DNA from: Bettongia penicillata ogilbyi
Lineage: Eukaryota; Chordata; Mammalia; Diprotodontia; Potoroidae
NCBI GenBank assembly: GCA_023548195.1
Contig: JAJHZJ010000268.1
Location: 2,884,266 to 2,948,265, forward strand
Direction of reading: 5' to 3'
Length of the DNA: 64,000 bases
The notes beneath the pieces were generated by a model. The model made no database searches and was not told where the DNA came from. It saw only the letters and a program-made list of their open reading frames with translations. Position 1 is the stretch's first letter. Each line of letters opens with the position of its first letter. Shown here piece by piece: positions 56,276 through 64,000 of the stretch. A program made the position numbers and the translations under genes.

Positions 56276-56539
56276 ATGACTCAAACATATCATTGTGCTG
56301 TGAGGCTACTCGGGGAGCCATCTCTTCCTTTAGACAATCTTTGTATCTCCTTCCTGTCAGAGTAGCTTCAAGATATTCAAGCCTCCAACTTATTCAATTC
56401 TGATAGGTTTGAGGGGCCATTTGGACTATATTGCTTCCTGGAAGAAGCAGGTGATGGAAGGGTGTAGGAATGAATGATATTGCCAAGAAATAGAAATCTT
56501 AAGTTGCTGGGGATATAATAAGAAGAGATTTGCTGCAGA

Positions 56540-56965
56540 CAGATGCAGTATAGCTCAGCAGAAAGAATGGTAATTCTGGAGTCAGAAAAATCTGGTTCAC
56601 ATCTCATCTCTAGTGTCTACAACCTGTGTGACTTGAAACAAATGACTTAATCTCCATGAGATCCAAGTTACTTCATCTATCTAGTTAAGAGGTTGACCAA
56701 ATAACTTTTAGGAAGTCCTTTAGCTCCTGAATTTTACCTCCCCAAATCACACCCTAAAAAGGGAGCCCTTCTTGTCCATTCCCAGAAATGCAGTGCATAT
56801 GGATCCTAAATAGCTAGTTCCCATTTGAGCTCTTCTATTTTGTCCCTCTTCTATCACAGAAAAGTCTTTTTGTCTCCCTGACTTCACTGTCCTTTCCTGT
56901 ATAAAGAGTGAATTGGACCAGGTGATCTCTAAGATCCTTCGCAGCTAGAAATTCTATGATCTGCT
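56540..56965 (+). repeat. MIR-type SINE and a second MIR 3' end
   Basis: First copy 56540-56730 ('gtaattctggagtcagaaaa', 'acaacctgtgtgacttgaaa'). A second tail at 56870-56965 ('gaccaggtgatctctaagat'). Confidence 0.75.
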
Positions 56966-57380
56966 TATTCACTATTTGTCTTGTGTCTCTCCCTTCTCTT
57001 CAGGGGTTGTTGACACCTGATTATTTGAAGGGAGCAGTGAAAGGAAACGCAGACAAGCAGGAAAAAGGTGGGATACCCCTAAGTTGGACTAGAGTTAATT
57101 CCATGCAACAGAACCTATTTCTCTTGAAAACGATTTGTAAGGAAAACCATTTGGCAAGAATATATATGTCAAAATATAGAACACAGTCTTTGGAATTCTG
57201 TGTCTTCCAGAATATTGAATGTGCAACATAAGCAGTTTTTTAACTTAATTTCTTATGGACTTGGGTGATATGAATGAGTTAAAATGAAGGACTCTGAGAA
57301 GGTATCAGTGACACTCTCACTGGCTATTTTGTGGTTCCAAAGATGTTCATTAAATATTTATTGATTAATATTGTAGTCAG
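56966..57380. other. No recognised feature
   Basis: A plus-strand frame of 91 codons (56956-57231) starts within the SINE tail; no domain and no support. Confidence 0.4.
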
Positions 57381-57384
57381 ATGT

Positions 57385-57650
57385 AATAGTTTCAAGAGCA
57401 ATAGCTAAAATTTATATAGTGCTTTAAGATCTGCAAAGCATGTTATAGATATCTCATTTGATCCTCACAACAAACCTAGGAGGTAGGGACTGTCATTATC
57501 TCCATTTTTATAGGTGAGGATACTGAGGCACAGAGAAAGTAAGTACCACTTGCCCAAGGCTGTACAACGAACAAGTGTCTGAGACCAAATTTAAACTCAG
57601 TCTTCCAGACTCCAGGACTAGAGTTCTATCCACTGTGAAAAACATAGCTG
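57385..57650 (-). repeat. MAR1-type CORE-SINE
   Basis: 'tttatatagtgctttaagat', 'ctcatttgatcctcacaaca' and 'caccacttgcccaaggctgt'-like core. Near complete. Confidence 0.88.
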
Positions 57651-57799
57651 TCAATTATAATGAAAAATCCCATGTATGTAGGTGTATCTTCCTGTTGAGG
57701 AGTCTAAATTTCCTTGAGTGAGAATGTATCTTCTGTTTTCTCAACCAGTTTTGAAAGAAAATGGGAAGTATCCTATAAAGCCATCTCAGGAATACTCAT

Positions 57800-57960
57800 T
57801 CATAGGATCGTAGGGTTATAGTAGCATAGATTTAGAACTGGAAGTCACTTTCAAGGTTGTTTAGTCCAACCCTCGCATTTTACAATTGAAGAAATTCAGA
57901 TCCTAAATAACTTTCCCAAGGCCACAAGGCAGTAAATGACAGCCAGGGTTTGAAGTAACT
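57800..57960 (-). repeat. CORE-SINE (MIR-type)
   Basis: 'tagtccaaccctcgcatttt', 'caattgaagaaattcagatc' and 'ctttcccaaggccacaaggc'. Confidence 0.75.
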
Positions 57961-58159
57961 AAATTCAAACAAAAATAGAGAAACTGAAAAACTGAGAATT
58001 TTTTTTTTCACAATCTCACTTCATATTCAAGGACAAAACAGGAAGAATTACTAAAGTTTCCTGATTTTTATTTTGGTACCATATCCACTGTATTATACTG
58101 TGACCCAATAGATCTGCTGGGATCTGATAAAACTTAAAAAAAACGTCATCCACTTGATC

Positions 58160-58420
58160 ACTGATAGTCTTTTTTCTTTACATTCCTTCCTCTCCCAGGC
58201 AGACTTGGGTTATTGGAATATTTATTTCTGTCTGAACTATGTTCCTTTCATATGCAGCCTTTTATTCATAATTATTAGTATATATACTTTATGATTCCTA
58301 CTAGATCATAAACTTCTTAAGGACAGGTACTATATCTCTAAAGACTATTTTTTCACCGATAGCAATAAAATTTCTACAGAGAACACTAGATGCTTAATCT
58401 ATGTTTGTTGAATTGAATAT
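58160..58420 (+). mobile_element. L2 LINE 3' end
   Basis: 'tagatcataaacttcttaag', 'gacaggtactatatctctaa' and 'cttaatctatgtttgttgaa' at the terminus. Confidence 0.75.
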
Positions 58421-58429
58421 GCTACGTTA

Positions 58430-58945
58430 GATGTGTTGAGTTGGAAATTCACATGAGACATCTAATTAGAGACGTCCAAAAAAAATCCAGTGTCTATCCA
58501 CGCAATTTCTCTCATCTTCCAGATTTTCTGTTACTCTTGAAGATACAACCATCATTTCATCAATCGGACTCTCAACCATGGTATTTTCTTTGACTCAGTC
58601 TCACTCATCATGCACACAATTGGTTGTTAAATCTCTAGGAAATAAAACGTAAGCACTCCAAATGTCAGGAGGGTATAAGATAAAACTTTGCAATGGTTAC
58701 AGAATAGAGAGGTTAACCGTGAATCAATTTTCATAGATCAAATTCAAAGAATTTGGCAACTGACTAGATGAGTGAAGGAGAGGAAAGAATTAAAAATTAT
58801 TCTAACATTATTAGCTCAATTTACCAGCAGGTCCATGACACCCTCAACAGAAGAAGGCAAGTTAGAGAACCAGATTTCCTGGGGACAATAATGAGTTCAT
58901 TTTTGGATGTATTGAGTTTGAGGTACCAGAGGGACATGAAAAATT
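58430..58945 (-). mobile_element. L2 fragments, antisense
   Basis: 'gacatctaattagagacgtc' (about 58455) and 'gttcatttttggatgtattg' (58895) are antisense pieces of the L2 reverse-transcriptase ORF. The middle is not recognisable. Confidence 0.5.
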
Positions 58946-58949
58946 TGGT

Positions 58950-60340
58950 ATCTACTTCTCAAGCTTGCTTGGTTTTTCTTTCAAGACCACTTTTTGTGTC
59001 ACACTAGATCTAGTGGGTAATAGCTACCAGTGTTTCTCCATTTGGAATGAAGGCCAAAAATATAGTCTCTCTGAATAATGTATAATGAGCTACAGTAGAT
59101 GTAAACACTATTAAAGGAGGTTCAAGAGGGGTTGTAATTGAATTACATGAATTATTAAGTGTCATGAATATCTATTCAATAATCTCGCTTCAACCTAACA
59201 CAGATAAAAGGATAAAGTAGGAATGATTGGGAGGGAAGACAAACTCATACCACAGACCTTGGGAGAAATTTTTCAGACAGAGAAGCACAAACGCATGAAA
59301 TGACCTCCCAACAAGGCACTGGAGAAATATAAAAATCAAATTAGCTGGCATTGGGCCAGTAATGGAAGAACTATGCTAGTAAAGGTAGCATCCACAAAGG
59401 CCCATGGCCTTTAATTCATTTCCCAGCTTCCTCTTAATGCAACACAGATAGAAAGCAACTTCCTCTGCTGGGCATTTCCTCCTATTTGATGAATTTATTT
59501 TGATTTTAAATAACTCAGGGCCTCTTCATTTCCCATTCCTTTTTAAACACCAAGCCTCTTAAGCCCCAGAGACCTTCTGTTTCCTTTCTTTTCAGGACCT
59601 GTCCTCAACCCTACAATAGTGCCAAGGAATGTCACACCGGAGGTTGTTGGTTTCTTTTCTAGATCAGAGGGCTTATAAGAGAAGAAGAGTAGCCAAATAT
59701 AGAATTCTTCCTGTGAATTTAAATCTCCCAGTTTGGTTTCTTAGAGTAGGTAACACTCTTGTACAAGTTCTGATGAGGGCCTGGTTCAGAATAATGAAAT
59801 TAACAGAGAAGTGATGCAGTGGTGAAGCTTTGATTTTAACCCACTATTGGTTCAACAGATGGGCTATAAGAATGGTGGTGTGCTGACTGCTTCTTGCCTT
59901 AACATAGATCCCTTCCCTTTACAAGAACAAGGAGGGAAACCAGCTCTCCATTTAACAGTGACCTCTTAATTTGTTTGGAAATGTGGGACTAGATCACAAG
60001 GAGACCTCCAGCCATCTGAGGGAAGAAAATTGTCTTCACTTGCCTTGTATTGCTTTAGCTATTAGCTTTAACTGTCTTTGAGTCTGTTTCCTTCACTAGT
60101 AATCTGTCCCACGACTTTTATTTCACATCTGTCACAGTTGCTCCTCTGTGTCTCTGACCTGTTTCTTATGTTATTTGGATATGTCTTTTGCCTCCTGCCC
60201 CTCTGATTATTTTCTGTTCCCAGCAGTGATTTGTTCATGCTTCTTCAGGCAGTCCTCTGGCAGCTTCTTACTCTGAAGGTTCAATGTTCTTATGTTTGGC
60301 CAGCAGAGCAAGATGATGAGGCTTCTCTTTGGTCTTGTGT
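58950..60340. other. No recognised feature
   Basis: About 1.4 kb of unique-looking sequence. Short frames only. Confidence 0.45.
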
Positions 60341-60344
60341 GACT

Positions 60345-60612
60345 GTAATAAAAATAGCTGATATTTATATAATGCTTTAAAGTTTACAAGCTGATTTGCA
60401 TGCATTGTCCCATTTGAAATCTCCAATATCTTTATGAGGTAAAAGCAAACCTTCAAGTATTAGTTTCTTCAATTTACAAATGAGGAAACTGAGGCTTAGA
60501 GAAGCTAAAAATTTGCTTATGGTTACATGAGCAGTCAACAGAAGCAATAACTGAACCCAGATCTTCTCTGTCTCAAGTCCTGTACTTTATTTGCTATACT
60601 ATGTCACCTTTC
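60345..60612 (-). repeat. MAR1-type CORE-SINE
   Basis: 'gatatttatataatgcttta', 'acaaatgaggaaactgaggc' and 'cttatggttacatgagcagt'. Complete. Confidence 0.88.
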
Positions 60613-60639
60613 AAGTTGTGACCTTAATTTTAGTCTAAG

Positions 60640-60795
60640 ACCTATTAAAGACAAAGAATTTGGAGCTAATGGGACTCTTAGAGATAATATAGTCCTATCT
60701 CCTTATTTTACAGAAGAGGAAACTGAGGCTAGAAGAGGCTATGCCTTGCATAGCCAGCAAGTAACTGAATTAGAGAGGGAATTATATTGGGACTG
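60640..60795 (-). repeat. CORE-SINE (MIR-type)
   Basis: 'ccttattttacagaagagga' and 'aactgaggctagaagaggct' show the antisense core. Confidence 0.75.
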
Positions 60796-60799
60796 ACAA

Positions 60800-61345
60800 T
60801 GACAGCTGTGCTACTTCCCAGGGATGGCTGCTAAGTCCAACCACCCTCCTGTTAACAGTACATATTTCAATGTGGCATTCATTGATAGCTCCTTATTTGG
60901 GAGTTCCATGCTCATCTTACTAGTTTGTGTATATTCTACTGGTCAGAAGTACTGAGTAGTGCCATGTTCTCCAAAGTCCCCAGAGGGTTAGTGAACTTCT
61001 ATCCCCCAGTTCCTTCTTTCTCTACGCCATAGAACCAATTCACTATCAAAAAGTGTATGGATTTGTGGATCTATCTAATGAGAACCTAGCTCTGAGCCCC
61101 CATTCACTGACAAACCCCACTATTACTATTTGATTTGTGTTTCAGTAAGTATTAGTTACGTAATCTTGACATCACTGTATCAACTCTTCCCAGAAACGGA
61201 ACAGATACTTGTTGGTTGCACATGTTCAATAATTGTTTTAGTGATCTCATAGAATTGATAAGCAATTAAGGGATAGGGCTGATTTCTAATTTCACTAGCA
61301 ATTGCATATGGCAATTCCATAATGAAGAAACTGCACCTTTGCAAA
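60800..61345. other. No recognised feature
   Basis: No gene or repeat can be supported. Confidence 0.4.
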
Positions 61346-61349
61346 TGAT

Positions 61350-61470
61350 TATCAAGAAGGGTCACCCAGAGCACCTAAAGGTCAAGTGATTTTTCTTGAG
61401 TCACAAAGTCAGAGGCTAGATGCAGACCCAGTCCACTCTTGGCTCTCTATTCACCACATTGCATGGCCTC
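61350..61470 (-). repeat. Weak CORE-SINE relic
   Basis: 'cttgagtcacaaagtcagag' and 'gcagacccagtccactcttg' keep the antisense SINE order. Confidence 0.45.
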
Positions 61471-61474
61471 TCTA

Positions 61475-62805
61475 AGCAAATAAACAGTACTTAATAACAA
61501 GATATATAAGAAAACAAGAAATATTTACTAAGCAGCTTTCAACCAGTCTTGAAATCACAGAAAGTCTTATCCCTTCTATTGTGATGCATAGGATTAATCT
61601 GAACCCTGGAAATCTAAGAAATGTATAGTTTGTGTCTTTCTCTGAGTGTGCAAAAAATTGTAAAATAGTATAGTTACCTCAAAAATGTTCAACTCACACT
61701 TTAAATGAGATCAGTCTTCTGATTCAGAGGTAGAAGCTTTAGGAACTCTGCTGCTGGATCCTATAGTATGAGGGTGTGAAACTTGAGACTGAGTGAAGAC
61801 TGAATTCAGGAAAATTTTCCTTTCTTGAATCTCACCTCTCCAGCTCCTGGCTGGAATTCATAACCACTTTTGATGGACAGGTTGAATTAATTCATCACAC
61901 ATCCCTAGAAAGAAGCTGCCTTTGTTAGTGCTAGCCACAAGCTCTCTCTTATCTTGAATGCAGCACCTGCCCTGCATCTACAGTTAGGTCTTGTAGCTGG
62001 TCCTTGCCTACCTAAAGCCCCTTAACAACCTGCATAGCTTTTGGGGATGGGGAAAGAACATATATTGAAATGGAAATCATAACCACAATTCAAAGCAACA
62101 TAAGATTAATGCAATACATTTGTTACGAGAAAAATCCTATAGATTTTTCCAAGTAACTTATGGTCATGATAATCAGGGATGTTTCAGGGGGAGGTGGCAT
62201 ATGATCTGTTTCTTAGAGGTTCAGTGAGTTTTTGTTAGATGAACGGATGGATGGGGGAGGGTAGAATGAAAGCTTCCAAATGGAAGTAACTGTATAAAAC
62301 AATATGTGGGGGAGGAAAAGTATGAGATGTGTTCAGGGAATGGCAGGTAGGTTAATCATATGCCAAGTAGCCTCTTCCCATCTTCTCAACCACAGGAAAC
62401 AGAGTTGGCCTTAAGCAGAGGAGGAGTAGGAATCTGGTATTGTGATTTGAGAAGAGCACCTGCCCCCTAATGTTTAAAAAATGTTTTTCGAATTGAATAG
62501 AACATGACTCCTACTGTCCTATTACCATTCCAGAAATTCTCACCATTGGTCACACCCCAGGAGTAAGGCTTTGTAGCTAAGAAGCCTCTCTGTTAAGAGA
62601 AAAATATTACATGGGAGGGTTAACATATTGACTCCTTCACACCCATTTTCACATTAGCAGAGATTAGAAAGGTTTGTCCCAGAAGCAAATTGGACATAGG
62701 GCACATAGAATGACAAAATCCTAGATATTTTGGAGTTTGAAAGGAACAGATAAATTCTTGAGTTTAAATGGCTCTTCTAGATGTAAGGAGGCAGAGGGAA
62801 GTGAA
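61475..62805. other. No recognised feature
   Basis: About 1.3 kb, unique-looking. A 'tagaatgacaaaatcctaga' patch near 62710 may be the edge of an antisense SINE. Confidence 0.4.
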
Positions 62806-62809
62806 TAAC

Positions 62810-62990
62810 TTATTTTAGAGAACTTTAAAGTTTACAAAGTTATTTATTACCCATATTTTGCAGATGAAAATATTGAGGTTGAAAGTGACTTGTCCACAAT
62901 CACACAACCCAATAAAACAAACAAACCAGAACCATGATTTAAACTCAGGTCAAGCCTAAGTCTTTTAACCACAAAGGTAATACTCTTTCA
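62810..62990 (-). repeat. MAR1-type CORE-SINE
   Basis: 'aactttaaagtttacaaagt', 'attttgcagatgaaaatatt' and 'gatttaaactcaggtcaagc'. Confidence 0.8.
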
Positions 62991-63174
62991 TCTGCATTAT
63001 CCCATCCTTATCCATGCGTAAGTTGCCTCCTGTGCCTGGAATGTCCAATATTTCCCCCTGACTCTTGTACTAGCAGTCTTTTCACTATACTAATGTGATG
63101 GGCTGGCCACCCAAAGCCATTATGATAATTCAATTCAACAAAAATTCATTTTGAACTCACTCTATACAATGTAC

Positions 63175-63260
63175 TACACAAGGAAACCGAGGTCAAGTGA
63201 AATTAAGTGACTTAATTAAGGTCACACAGCTAGTTAGGGATAGCTTGAGAATGAAAGCTC
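63175..63260 (-). repeat. CORE-SINE relic
   Basis: 'aattaaggtcacacagctag' preceded by 'aggaaaccgaggtcaagtga' is the antisense core. Confidence 0.75.
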
Positions 63261-63464
63261 CATCTTATACTTGCATTTTGGCTAGATGGAAGAATAGTAA
63301 AGTGAATAAGGATTGATCCAAAGCAGGCCTCTTGGATTCCCTAATTGACTTAGAAGCACAATTAAAACACCATCTGCTACATGAGACCTTTCCTTATGCA
63401 CCCCCCAGCTGAGAGTGGTACCCCCAACGTACAACAATTGTGTTTATTTATATTATTATTTTAA

Positions 63465-63930
63465 AGATCTATTTTTTGTATTTTTAATATATTCATTTAT
63501 ATCTTTTGATTTTTATATTACCTTCATTTCTCAAAAATTATCCCTCCCCTCCACCCACCCAGGGAACTTCCCCATTTCATAATGAAAGAAAAAAAGGAAG
63601 AACAATAACAAAAAAAAAGGAATCAGCAAAACTAACTGACATACTAGCTAAGTTTGACAGTACATTCAGAGTTGCACATTCATAATTCCTTATCCCTGAA
63701 AAGGAGGGAGGTAAGCACATTCACATTTCTCTTCTCTGAAACTAAATTTTGTCATTACAATTATGTCTTGTTTCCATTTTGTTGCTATAGTTCTTTATAT
63801 TTATATTGTTGAAATCATTGTGTATATTGTTTTTTCTGGCTCAGATTACTTCATTTATATCAGTTAATGTGTCTTCCCTGTCTTTCATATTAATCATTTC
63901 TATGATAATTTTGTGTATGTCTATGTGTGT
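63465..63930 (-). mobile_element. Old L1 3'-end fragment
   Basis: T-rich start, then 'tccctcccctccacccaccc' (antisense of the G-rich 3' UTR tract) and 'tctggctcagattacttcat', matching the layout of the L1 3' ends at 3.6-4.2 and 36.7-37.2 kb. Confidence 0.65.
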
Positions 63931-63934
63931 GTGC

Positions 63935-64000
63935 ATGTATAGTCACTAACCCCTGTTTACCTCAGTTTCCTCATCTGTAAAATGAGCAGGTGAAGGAAGT
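63935..64000 (+). repeat. MIR-type SINE, cut by window end
   Basis: 'ctgtttacctcagtttcctc' and 'atctgtaaaatgagcaggtg' are the forward core; the copy runs off the window. Confidence 0.85.

Noticed and set aside
1..64000. CRISPR arrays, operons, phage or prophage systems
   Set aside because: Repeats are interspersed eukaryotic elements or microsatellites; no spaced direct repeats with unique spacers and no dense coding.

Overview
This window reads as vertebrate, almost certainly marsupial, nuclear DNA. It is AT-rich and very dense in interspersed repeats. MIR/MAR1-type CORE-SINEs, tRNA-headed SINEs with a Bov-B/RTE-like 3' end, L2 and L3/CR1 LINE relics and a lineage-specific L1 occur together in a combination I associate with marsupials (opossum or an Australian marsupial; I cannot choose between them). 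No host protein-coding exon, tRNA, rRNA, CRISPR or bacterial-style operon could be supported on either strand, so the window is best read as intergenic or deep intronic. The only long intact reading frame belongs to a retrotransposon.

Layout. 1-3.5 kb: a (CCTT)n array, SINE relics and unrecognised sequence. 3.6-9.9 kb: fragments of old minus-strand L1, with an ORF1 relic, an ORF2 relic and a 5' end built of degenerate short monomers, broken by SINEs and a (TCTA)n array. 10-15 kb: SINE, L2 and L3/CR1 relics, a second (CCTT)n array and a hAT-like MITE with an 8-bp target duplication. 15.3-18.1 kb: an ORF1-only half-L1 (HAL1-like) element with a perfect 16-bp target-site duplication. 18.5-36 kb: SINEs, L2, L3 and old L1 pieces, one L2 split by an RTE fragment, and a mariner end. 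36.7-43.4 kb: a full-length minus-strand L1 with a perfect 16-bp target-site duplication, an intact 1296-codon ORF2, an ORF1 broken by one base, and a GC-rich promoter-like 5' end. 43.5-64 kb: more SINE, L2, L3, hAT-like and LTR-like relics, with unrecognised stretches between.

How the parts relate. The young L1 supplies endonuclease and reverse transcriptase in ORF2 and the RNA-binding protein in ORF1. The half-L1 carries only an ORF1 relative and must have relied on an L1 for reverse transcriptase. The tRNA-RTE SINEs would have used RTE machinery and the MIR-type SINEs L2 machinery, and relics of both partners are present. Nested insertions give a relative chronology: L2, then tRNA-RTE SINE, then L1 at 36.2-43.5 kb. 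I found no convincing novel cellular system. The points most worth a second look are structural features of the L1 and half-L1 elements.
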